Assembly: GCF_000765215.1 (NCBI RefSeq)
Contig: NZ_JPJE01000024.1
Coordinates: forward strand, 1-59,828
Origin: Eubacterium sp. ER2
Lineage (GTDB): Bacteria > Bacillota > Clostridia > Lachnospirales > Lachnospiraceae
Direction of reading: 5' to 3'
DNA length: 59,828 bases
Shown here: in pieces, positions 11,597 through 17,284 of the stretch
Layout: the number at the start of each line of letters is the position of its first letter
Position numbering within the stretch: the stretch's first letter is position 1
Notes under the pieces: generated by a model
The model's input: the letters and a program-made list of their open reading frames with translations, nothing else
What the model was told of the DNA's origin: nothing
Database searches by the model: none
Translations under genes and position numbers: made by a program

Positions 11597-12256
11597 ATGG
11601 CATCTACACAGATCACTCCTACCCGCATGGAGCTTACAAAAACGAAAAAGAAACTTGTCACAGCTCGGAGGGGGCACAAGCTCCTCAAGGATAAGCGTGA
11701 TGAGCTGATGCGGCAGTTCCTGGATCTTGCCAGGGAGAACATGGCCCTCCGCCAGAAGGTGGAGGCTGGGATACTGGCTGCCAACAAGAATTTTGTCATC
11801 GCCAGAGCGGGCATGGACGAGGCCACGCTCCACACGGCGCTGATGGCGCCGAAGCAGCAGGTGAGCCTGGAGGTGGGAAAGAAGAATGTCATGAGCGTCA
11901 ACATTCCGGTGTTTGACACAAAGACCCGGACAGCAGACGCCAACGATATCTACTCCTACGGCTTTGCCTTTACATCCAGCGACCTGGACGGAGCGGTGAA
12001 ATCTCTTGCGGACATCCTGCCGGATATGCTCCGGCTTGCGGAGGTGGAGAAGGCCTGCCAGCTGATGGCTGCCGAGATTGAGAAGACCCGACGCCGTGTA
12101 AACGCGCTGGAGCATGTGATCATCCCTCAGGCGCAGGAGACCATCAAATATATCACCATGAAGCTGGATGAGAACGAGAGAAGCTCCCAGATCCGGCTCA
12201 TGAAGGTGAAGGATATGATGCTTGAGGAGGCCCATCACTACAGCGAGCGGGCATAG
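11597..12256 (+). CDS. atpD: V-type ATP synthase subunit D (central axle)
   Basis: The 219-residue, mostly coiled-coil protein forms the rotating shaft with F. It opens with TPTRMELTKTKKKLVTARRGHKLLKDKRDELMR, cited here only by its hallmark RGHKLLKDKRDEL, and ends with a long helix containing RRVNALEHVIIP. GTAAGGAGGA is 7 bases before the ATG. It is the last gene of the operon; no terminator of its own is visible before the antisense-RNA promoter at 12279. Confidence 0.96.
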   Translation: MASTQITPTRMELTKTKKKLVTARRGHKLLKDKRDELMRQFLDLARENMALRQKVEAGILAANKNFVIARAGMDEATLHTALMAPKQQVSLEVGKKNVMSVNIPVFDTKTRTADANDIYSYGFAFTSSDLDGAVKSLADILPDMLRLAEVEKACQLMAAEIEKTRRRVNALEHVIIPQAQETIKYITMKLDENERSSQIRLMKVKDMMLEEAHHYSERA

Positions 12257-12278
12257 GAATATATAATGACATAAAGTG

Positions 12279-12307
12279 TTGACAGAGAAGCAAAAGAGAG
12301 ATAATAT
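12279..12307 (+). promoter_or_regulatory. Promoter of antisense RNA, cassette 1
   Basis: A consensus TTGACA (12279-12284), 17 bases, then TAATAT (12302-12307). It starts only 22 bases after the atpD stop codon. Confidence 0.8.
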
Positions 12308-12313
12308 AAGAAT

Positions 12314-12389
12314 ATAGCGAAAGCTATTATGATTTAAAAAGTGTTCCATAGGAAAAACTCCCCGGAAGTGTCGGTTCCGGGGAGTTTTT
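12314..12389 (+). ncRNA. Predicted antitoxin antisense RNA, cassette 1
   Basis: About 76 nt. Its predicted first base (seven after the -10) is also the first base of a 5-bp hairpin capped by a GAAA tetraloop (12314-12327). Then comes a single-stranded segment (12332-12353) that equals the plus-strand copy of the toxin 1 start region (12479-12500) with one mismatch, so the RNA can pair with the toxin mRNA over its start codon. It ends in the shared terminator (12353-12389). This is the layout of RNA II in enterococcal par. Confidence 0.75.
12353..12389. terminator. Two-way terminator shared by antisense RNA and toxin mRNA, cassette 1
   Basis: A perfect 12-bp stem, AACTCCCCGGAA (12356-12367) with TTCCGGGGAGTT (12375-12386), with A-run on the left and T-run on the right, so it works on both strands. 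It may also end the V-ATPase transcript. Confidence 0.9.
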
Positions 12390-12400
12390 ATGTAGTTGGG

Positions 12401-12496
12401 CTAGTTGTCTGGTTTGTTTCGGTCTATCCACTTGCTGATGAGATGGATGATCAGACCAGCCGTGACCGAACACACTATATTTAAAAAGTGCTCCAT
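12401..12496 (-). CDS. Fst-like type I toxin peptide, cassette 1
   Basis: A 31-residue peptide read from ATG at 12496 down to TAG at 12401. It begins MEHFLNIVCS, has one hydrophobic span (VTAGLIIHLI), then SKWIDRNKPDN, a polar tail with the W-hydrophobic-D motif seen after the span of Fst-family toxins (Fst itself has GLVLEMISRVLDEED in this place). The ribosome site AAGGAGGTGATCC complements the 16S rRNA tail almost fully and sits 2 bases before the ATG-proximal CT. Such peptides kill by damaging the membrane when over-produced. Toxicity here is inferred from family and layout. Confidence 0.75.
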   Translation of the reverse strand: MEHFLNIVCSVTAGLIIHLISKWIDRNKPDN

Positions 12497-12502
12497 AGGA
12501 TC

Positions 12503-12522
12503 ACCTCCTTTCTGTCGGAGGT
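12503..12522 (-). promoter_or_regulatory. Hairpin that masks the toxin 1 Shine-Dalgarno
   Basis: On the toxin mRNA, ACCTCC (12522-12517) pairs with the Shine-Dalgarno GGAGGT (12508-12503) around an 8-base loop. A 5' stem-loop that hides the ribosome site is a known control element of fst mRNA. A TATTAT -10-like box lies just upstream on the same strand (12538-12533), without a good -35. Confidence 0.65.
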
Positions 12523-12576
12523 TCCGGACAACATAATAAGTATACGATAAAAGCGACATAAACGAAATGAAAAGTA

Positions 12577-12605
12577 TTGACAGAAACAAAAAAGGGATAT
12601 ATTAT
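12577..12605 (+). promoter_or_regulatory. Promoter of antisense RNA, cassette 2
   Basis: TTGACA (12577-12582), 17 bases, TATTAT (12600-12605). Confidence 0.8.
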
Positions 12606-12611
12606 AAGGAT

Positions 12612-12687
12612 ATAGCGAGAGCTATAAAGGTTTAAAAATAGTCCACAGAGAAAACTCCCCGGAAATTGGCCTTCCGGGGAGTTTTTA
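12612..12687 (+). ncRNA. Predicted antitoxin antisense RNA, cassette 2
   Basis: Same build as the first copy: a 5-bp hairpin with a GAGA tetraloop (12612-12625) at the predicted 5' end, an anti-start segment (12631-12649) that matches its own toxin start region (12778-12796) at 16 of 19 positions, and a terminator. The distance from anti-start segment to start region is 147 bases in both cassettes. The segment differs from that of cassette 1 at the same positions where the two toxin start regions differ. Confidence 0.75.
12651..12687. terminator. Two-way terminator, cassette 2
   Basis: AAACTCCCCGGAA (12652-12664) pairs with TTCCGGGGAGTTT (12672-12684) around ATTGGCC, with A-run and T-run on the two sides. 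Confidence 0.9.
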
Positions 12688-12697
12688 TGTAGCTGGG

Positions 12698-12793
12698 CTA
12701 GTTGTCTGGTTTGTTTCGGTCTAACCACTTGCTGATGAGATGTACGATCAGACCAGCCATGACCGAAAGGATTAGGTTTGTAAAATAATCCAC
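12698..12793 (-). CDS. Fst-like type I toxin peptide, cassette 2 (GTG start)
   Basis: A 31-residue homologue of the first toxin, read from GTG at 12793 to TAG at 12698. It begins (M)DYFTNLILS, has the span VMAGLIVHLI, and ends SKWLDRNKPDN, identical to copy 1 over the last 14 residues except for I to L. The start codon is GTG where copy 1 has ATG. The Shine-Dalgarno AGGAGGTGAT is kept at the same distance, and ACCTCC (12820-12815) again pairs with it (12806-12801). The weaker start codon fits a peptide whose synthesis must stay low. Confidence 0.7.
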   Translation of the reverse strand: MDYFTNLILSVMAGLIVHLISKWLDRNKPDN

Positions 12794-12949
12794 AGATATC
12801 ACCTCCTCTCTGTCGGAGGTTCCGGACAACATAATTACAATAGCATAAATGACATAATAAAACAATATATGTAAATGAAATGTAACAAAATAAGAAGGCT
12901 CGCATATGCTGTACGTAGAAAGAACTTTTCAGCTGGGAGTGTGTTGCGC

Positions 12950-13306
12950 ATGGAACGGAAGCTACCTTACTATATGGCCTATCCGACACCCCTCTTATAT
13001 GACGATGAGCGGATAGAGAGACGGGATCTGGATTATATGAAGAGCATGTATCCTGACACGGCGAAGCGGGCGCTGCCCTATGTGGAGGACGAATGTGACC
13101 GCATGGAATACGAGGGCAGCATGCTCTACGATGAGTACCCGGATAAGTTGCAGCTCGGCCTGATGTGCAGGCGGATATACGAGAAGATGGAGAAAGAAGA
13201 GGAGGAGCCGGGTGAGTGGCTGCGGGATCTGATCCAGGTCATGCTGTACCAGGAGGTCTGCAAGAGGCGCTGCGACCACAGAAAGTACAAACGGAAATTT
13301 TATTGA
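12950..13306 (+). CDS. Conserved uncharacterised acidic protein
   Basis: A 118-residue protein from ATG 12950 (GGGA about 11 bases upstream); a longer in-frame ATG at 12875 has no ribosome site. It is rich in Asp, Glu, Tyr and Arg (for example YDDERIERRDLDYMKSMYP) and ends with a basic Cys-containing tail, CKRRCDHRKYKRKF. No membrane segment or enzyme motif is visible. Proteins of this type seem common in Lachnospiraceae, but I cannot name a function. It stands alone between the toxin-antitoxin cassettes and its own terminator. Confidence 0.75.
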   Translation: MERKLPYYMAYPTPLLYDDERIERRDLDYMKSMYPDTAKRALPYVEDECDRMEYEGSMLYDEYPDKLQLGLMCRRIYEKMEKEEEEPGEWLRDLIQVMLYQEVCKRRCDHRKYKRKFY

Positions 13307-13318
13307 CAGCCAGAGAGG

Positions 13319-13367
13319 ACAGGAGAGCATCAGAGACGCTGAGTCTGTGAGCCCTCCTGTTTTTTTG
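13319..13367 (+). terminator. Intrinsic terminator
   Basis: ACAGGAG (13319-13325) pairs with CTCCTGT (13354-13360), an inner CAGA/TCTG stem adds to it, and seven T follow. Confidence 0.75.
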
Positions 13368-13459
13368 ATCTGGAAGCGTGTGCAAAAGCCAGGGGCGGCG
13401 GTGACCGGGGGCCCTCCGGCGGCATATAATAACCATATAGCGCAGAGACAGACGAACCG

Positions 13460-13489
13460 TGGACAAATGCGCCGAAAGCGTGCTATAAT
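13460..13489 (+). promoter_or_regulatory. Promoter of the shikimate-kinase-like gene
   Basis: TGGACA (13460-13465), 18 bases, TATAAT (13484-13489) with an extended TGC before the -10. Confidence 0.65.
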
Positions 13490-13570
13490 GTGCGAAAAGA
13501 AATGTGGAACCGCAGTGCGGGGGAGACGCACTGGATAAGGGGAGACGTACAAAGAGAGAAGGAGAGGAGT

Positions 13571-14068
13571 ATGGATAATATTATTTTCATCGGAATGCCG
13601 GCGGCCGGGAAGAGCACCATAGGAGTTGTGGCGGCGAAGAGGCTGGGCTACAGCTTTCTGGACGTGGATCTTCTCATACAGGAGAAGGAGAAGAAGCTCC
13701 TGCATGAGATCATTGAGGAGCGCGGAACGGAAGGGTTCCTGGAGGTGGAGGATCGGATCAACGCCCAGGTGGAGGCGGAGCACTGCATCATCTCGCCGGG
13801 CGGGAGCGTGGTCTACTGCAAAAACGCCATGGAGCACTACAAGAGGATCGGAAAAGTGGTGTACCTTCAGGTGTCCTATGAGACCATTAAAGACAGGATC
13901 GGGGATCCCCATGAGAGAGGAGTTGCCCTGCGGGACGGCCAGACGCTCCGGGAGCTGTACGAGGAGCGCAGAGTCCTGTTTGAAAAGTATGCGGATATTA
14001 CAATTTGCGAAGATGGGTTGACATTGGAAGAAACTATTGGTAAAGTTTTAAACGTTTTAGAAAAATAA
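13571..14068 (+). CDS. Shikimate kinase-like P-loop kinase
   Basis: The 165-residue protein starts at ATG 13571 (GGAGAGG upstream). It has the shikimate-kinase layout: Walker A GMPAAGKST (residues 8-16), the DVDLLI Mg/shikimate strand (about 33-38), the SPGGSVV loop (about 78-84) and the lid region with EERRVLFEKYADI near the end. The usual FRxxE motif, whose arginine holds the shikimate carboxylate, reads FLEVED here (GTEGFLEVED), so that arginine is missing. No other aro gene is near. It may be a true AroK with altered binding or a kinase for another small molecule. Confidence 0.75.
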   Translation: MDNIIFIGMPAAGKSTIGVVAAKRLGYSFLDVDLLIQEKEKKLLHEIIEERGTEGFLEVEDRINAQVEAEHCIISPGGSVVYCKNAMEHYKRIGKVVYLQVSYETIKDRIGDPHERGVALRDGQTLRELYEERRVLFEKYADITICEDGLTLEETIGKVLNVLEK

Positions 14069-14093
14069 TACAGGCCATACACATCCATTATAT

Positions 14094-14142
14094 GGTAAAA
14101 TGTTACAGAAATTTTACGCACTTGTAAAAAATGTTTTACAAG
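14094..14142. promoter_or_regulatory. Two dyad operators upstream of murA
   Basis: A perfect 9-bp inverted repeat, CTTGTAAAA (14121-14129) and TTTTACAAG (14134-14142) with a 4-base centre, overlaps the -35 box. A second dyad, GTAAAAT (14094-14100) with ATTTTAC (14111-14117), lies just upstream. The shared GTAAAA/TTTTAC half-site suggests one repressor binding twice. The protein is unknown. Confidence 0.55.
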
Positions 14143-14162
14143 CACACTATATGTGATATAAT
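14135..14162 (+). promoter_or_regulatory. murA promoter
   Basis: TTTACA (14135-14140), 16 bases, TATAAT (14157-14162). The transcript would have a leader of more than 200 bases before murA. Confidence 0.7.
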
Positions 14163-14212
14163 GGTGAAGGCGGATTTTGCGTTGAAACAAGGAAAATGTC
14201 CCGGATAAGGAT

Positions 14213-14371
14213 ATGACTCCCATGAATTTTGGCGCGGGATCAAGAAATAATAAGAGTATAATCAGATTAGAAGATCTGGACATATATAGCTGGAATACGG
14301 AAACATCAGAAAAATTAGGAAATATCAAGAAAATCGGGCTTCGCCGGCGAGGGCGGAGAATGAGAGTATGA
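14213..14371 (+). CDS. Possible 52-residue leader ORF upstream of murA
   Basis: ATG 14213 (weak ATAAGG upstream) opens a 52-codon frame that stops at 14369-14371, 12 bases before the murA start. The product begins MTPMNFGAGSRNNK and ends in a very basic tail (GLRRRGRRMRV). It fills the murA leader, has no known relative that I recognise, and could be either a true small protein or chance. The gap 14069-14383 holds no other gene. Confidence 0.3.
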   Translation: MTPMNFGAGSRNNKSIIRLEDLDIYSWNTETSEKLGNIKKIGLRRRGRRMRV

Positions 14372-14383
14372 TCGAGGTGCAGT

Positions 14384-15676
14384 ATGGAACAATATATTAT
14401 TAAAGGCGGCAATCCGCTTGTCGGTGAAGTGGAGATAGGCGGAGCAAAGAATGCGGCTCTTGCTATTCTTGCGGCTGCAATTATGAGCGATGAAACTGTA
14501 ATGATCGATAATCTTCCGGATGTAAATGACATCAATGTACTTCTGGACGCCATTGCGGGGATCGGCGCGATGGTGCACAGAGTGGACCGGCACACAGTGA
14601 AGATCAACGGAAAAGGCGTGACAAGCGTTGATATCGAGTACGACTATATCAAGAAGATCCGGGCGTCCTACTATCTGCTGGGAGCTCTGCTCGGGAAATA
14701 CAGGCATGCTGAGGTAGCCCTCCCCGGAGGCTGCAATATCGGCAGCCGTCCCATTGACCAGCATCTCAAGGGCTTCAGGGCTCTGGGAGCGGACGTGGAG
14801 ATCGAGCACGGCAAGATCATTGCCGAGGCATCAAGGCTGGTAGGAAAGCACATCTATTTTGACGTGGTCAGCGTGGGAGCCACCATTAACGTGATGATGG
14901 CGGCAGCCATGGCAGAGGGACTGACGATCCTGGAGAACGTGGCCAAGGAGCCCCACGTTGTGGATGTGGCCAACTTCCTCAACAGCATGGGAGCTAACAT
15001 CAGGGGAGCCGGGACAGACGTCATCAGGATCAGAGGCGTTCAGAGACTGCACCGGACAGAGTACTCTGTCATTCCGGACCAGATTGAGGCGGGGACATTT
15101 ATGTTCGCGGCAGCGGCTACCCAGGGAGACGTGACGGTGATGAACGTAATTCCCAAGCATCTGGAGGCCACCACGGCCAAACTGCTGGAGATAGGATGCG
15201 AGGTGGAGGAGTTTGACGACGCCGTGCGGGTAGTCTCCAAGGGCAGACTGAAATGTACCCATGTGAAGACCCTTCCCTATCCGGGATTCCCAACAGATAT
15301 GCAGCCCCAGATCGGCGTGACCCTGGCTCTGTGCGAGGGGACAAGTATCATCACGGAGAGCATTTTTGAGAACAGGTTTAAATACCTGGATGAGCTGGCA
15401 CGGATGGGAGCCAATGTGAAGATCGAGGGCAATTCCGCCACCATCGAGGGCGTGGAGAAATTCTCCGGCGCCAGGGTGAGCGCACCGGACCTGAGAGCGG
15501 GGGCAGCCCTGTGCATCGCGGGACTGGCCGCAGAAGGGATTACCATTGTGGACGACATCGTCTACATTCAGAGAGGCTACGAGCGCTTTGAGGAGAAGCT
15601 GCGGAGCCTGGGCGCAGTCATTGAGAAGGTGTCCACGGAGAAGGAGATCCGAAAGTTCATGCTGAAGGTCAGCTAA
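14384..15676 (+). CDS. murA: UDP-N-acetylglucosamine 1-carboxyvinyltransferase MurA
   Basis: The 430-residue enzyme catalyses the first committed step of peptidoglycan synthesis, adding enolpyruvate from PEP to UDP-GlcNAc in the cytoplasm. It shows the start KGGNPLVGEVEIGGAKNAAL with the catalytic Lys/Asn pair, the mobile loop GGCNIGSRPIDQHLKGF with the PEP-binding cysteine at residue 117 (the residue that fosfomycin attacks), and the end-of-fold GAALCIAGLAAEG. The length and both domains are complete. GAGGTGCAGT precedes the ATG. Confidence 0.97.
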   Translation: MEQYIIKGGNPLVGEVEIGGAKNAALAILAAAIMSDETVMIDNLPDVNDINVLLDAIAGIGAMVHRVDRHTVKINGKGVTSVDIEYDYIKKIRASYYLLGALLGKYRHAEVALPGGCNIGSRPIDQHLKGFRALGADVEIEHGKIIAEASRLVGKHIYFDVVSVGATINVMMAAAMAEGLTILENVAKEPHVVDVANFLNSMGANIRGAGTDVIRIRGVQRLHRTEYSVIPDQIEAGTFMFAAAATQGDVTVMNVIPKHLEATTAKLLEIGCEVEEFDDAVRVVSKGRLKCTHVKTLPYPGFPTDMQPQIGVTLALCEGTSIITESIFENRFKYLDELARMGANVKIEGNSATIEGVEKFSGARVSAPDLRAGAALCIAGLAAEGITIVDDIVYIQRGYERFEEKLRSLGAVIEKVSTEKEIRKFMLKVS

Positions 15677-15683
15677 AAAGTGC

Positions 15684-15712
15684 TTGACTTCTGACGGAAA
15701 AGAATGTAAAGT
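15684..15712 (+). promoter_or_regulatory. metK promoter
   Basis: TTGACT (15684-15689), 17 bases, TAAAGT (15707-15712), starting right after the murA stop. Confidence 0.6.
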
Positions 15713-15759
15713 AGCTATTGTATCTTACGGGATATAAAAACAGTAAATAAAGAAAATTT

Positions 15760-15857
15760 CTCTTATTCAGAGCAGTGGAGGTACAAAGGACCTGTGAAGC
15801 TGCGGCAACCCCGGCGACGGAAGGTGCCAACCTGAGCGAGCGATCGAACAATAAGAG
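15760..15857 (+). ncRNA. SAM-I (S-box) riboswitch
   Basis: The closing stem P1 is CTCTTATT (15760-15767) with AATAAGAG (15850-15857). Inside are the conserved AGAGCAGTGGAGG, CCTGTGAAGC, GGCAACC and GGTGCCAACC blocks that form the SAM pocket and kink-turn. When SAM is bound, P1 is held and the downstream terminator forms. Without it, AATAAG (15850-15855) is free to pair with CTTATT (15883-15888) of the terminator, so metK is read. This is the standard off-switch placement in Firmicutes. Confidence 0.96.
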
Positions 15858-15876
15858 GATTTGTTGGGTGTATAAC

Positions 15877-15911
15877 AGTCCGCTTATTCCTGATAAGCGG
15901 ACTTCTTTTTT
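15877..15911 (+). terminator. Riboswitch-controlled terminator
   Basis: An 11-bp perfect stem, AGTCCGCTTAT (15877-15887) with ATAAGCGGACT (15893-15903), followed by TCTTTTTT. Confidence 0.92.
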
Positions 15912-15957
15912 GCCCTATGCGCAGGATATGAACAGGAGAAAAGAAAAGGAGAGGACA

Positions 15958-17145
15958 ATGGAAAAAAGATTATTTACATCAGAGTCAGTAACCGAAGGCC
16001 ATCCGGATAAAATGTGCGACCAGATCTCAGACGCCATTCTGGATGCCCTCATCGAGCAGGATCCCATGAGCCGTGTGGCCTGCGAGACATGCACTACTAC
16101 CGGTCTGGTGCTTGTCATGGGAGAGATCACTACAAACGCCTATGTGGATATTCAGAAGATCGTCCGCGACACAGTCAGGGAGATCGGCTACACGAGAGGA
16201 AAATACGGCTTTGACGCGGACACCTGCGGTGTCATCACAGCCATTGACGAGCAGTCCTCCGACATCGCCATGGGCGTGGACAAGGCCCTGGAGGCAAAGG
16301 AGAACAAGATGTCCGAGGAGGAGCTGGACGCCATCGGCGCCGGCGACCAGGGCATGATGTTCGGATACGCCACAGACGAGACGCCGGAGATGATGCCCTA
16401 CTCAGCTGCTCTGGCCCATAAGCTGGCCCGGAAGCTGGCGGAAGTGAGGAAGAACGGAACTCTTCCCTACCTTCGTCCGGACGGCAAGACCCAGGTGACA
16501 GTGGAGTACGATGAAAACGGAGCGCCCGCCAGGCTGGAGGCAGTGGTTCTGTCCACCCAGCACGACCCGGATGTGACCCAGGAGCAGATCCACGAGGACA
16601 TCAAAAAGTATGTCTTTGACATGGTCATCCCGGAGGGCATGACAGATGAGCACACGAAGTTCTTCATCAACCCCACAGGACGGTTTGTCATCGGCGGACC
16701 TCACGGGGACAGCGGACTGACGGGCCGCAAGATCATCGTGGATACATACGGCGGCATGGCGCGCCACGGCGGCGGCGCCTTCTCCGGAAAGGACTGCACC
16801 AAGGTGGACCGGTCTGCGGCCTACGCGGCCCGGTACGTGGCCAAGAACATCGTGGCCGCGGGGATCGCGAAGAAGTGCGAGATCCAGCTCTCCTACGCCA
16901 TCGGCGTGGCCCATCCTACATCCATCATGGTAGACACCTTCGGAACCGGCAGGCTGTCTGATGAGAAGATCGTGGAGATGATCAGGGAGAACTTTGACCT
17001 CCGCCCGGCCGGCATCATCCGGATGCTGGACCTGAGAAGGCCTATCTACAAGCAGACGGCGGCCTACGGACACTTTGGCCGCACGGATCTGGATCTGCCC
17101 TGGGAGAAGACAGACAGGGCAGAGGATCTGAAGAAATATCTGTAG
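15958..17145 (+). CDS. metK: S-adenosylmethionine synthetase MetK
   Basis: The 395-residue enzyme makes SAM from methionine and ATP. The start is ATG 15958, giving [22 protein letters not shown] at the N-terminus (family hallmark SVTEGHPDK). [12 protein letters not shown] (about 118-129) and the [19 protein letters not shown] loop near residue 275 are the other signatures. An earlier in-frame start lies inside the riboswitch and is not credible. GGAGAGG lies 5-11 bases upstream. SAM made here feeds back on the riboswitch and also supplies the methyltransferases in this window. Confidence 0.98.
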   Translation: MEKRLFTSESVTEGHPDKMCDQISDAILDALIEQDPMSRVACETCTTTGLVLVMGEITTNAYVDIQKIVRDTVREIGYTRGKYGFDADTCGVITAIDEQSSDIAMGVDKALEAKENKMSEEELDAIGAGDQGMMFGYATDETPEMMPYSAALAHKLARKLAEVRKNGTLPYLRPDGKTQVTVEYDENGAPARLEAVVLSTQHDPDVTQEQIHEDIKKYVFDMVIPEGMTDEHTKFFINPTGRFVIGGPHGDSGLTGRKIIVDTYGGMARHGGGAFSGKDCTKVDRSAAYAARYVAKNIVAAGIAKKCEIQLSYAIGVAHPTSIMVDTFGTGRLSDEKIVEMIRENFDLRPAGIIRMLDLRRPIYKQTAAYGHFGRTDLDLPWEKTDRAEDLKKYL

Positions 17146-17200
17146 GAGCCTCGGAATATTTGCGGTGTCCTCCGGGCGCCTGTAAAGGCCCGGCGCCATA

Positions 17201-17229
17201 TTTATAAAAAGTTTATAAAAATTTATGAG
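17201..17229 (+). promoter_or_regulatory. Phased TTTATAAAAA repeats before the two-component operon
   Basis: TTTATAAAAA at 17201 and 17212 and TTTATGAG at 17222 give starts spaced 11 and 10 bases, one helical turn each, as OmpR-type regulators often prefer. They lie just upstream of the metK terminator and the kinase gene. Confidence 0.4.
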
Positions 17230-17255
17230 CGCTTTTTTGGGAAAGCGCTCTTTTT
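17227..17255 (+). terminator. metK terminator
   Basis: GAGCGCTTT (17227-17235) with AAAGCGCTC (17242-17250), then five T. A weak TTGGGA-17-TAAAAT pair (17237-17265) for the next gene overlaps its loop. Confidence 0.88.
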
Positions 17256-17284
17256 ATGTTAAAATAACAGCGGAGGTTTATGCT

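Larger units (their letters stand above)
12268..12850. repeat. Two tandem ~290-bp type I toxin-antitoxin cassettes
   Basis: Unit 1 (about 12268-12553) and unit 2 (about 12555-12850) share the same order of parts: plus-strand promoter, GNRA hairpin, anti-start segment, two-way terminator, and on the minus strand a 31-codon ORF, its Shine-Dalgarno hairpin and its promoter region. GACATAA marks the edge of each unit. The toxin coding parts are nearly identical while the regulatory segments have diverged. Composition is much more AT-rich than the genes around it. Confidence 0.85.

Noticed and set aside
12401-12589. Extended 62-residue version of toxin 1
   Set aside because: The extra N-terminal part would be translated from the Shine-Dalgarno hairpin and promoter region; the internal ATG at 12496 has the strong ribosome site.
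12501-12989. Long minus-strand open frame across the second toxin-antitoxin cassette
   Set aside because: It is in a different frame from the toxin with the perfect Shine-Dalgarno, has no ribosome site of its own, and crosses two terminators.
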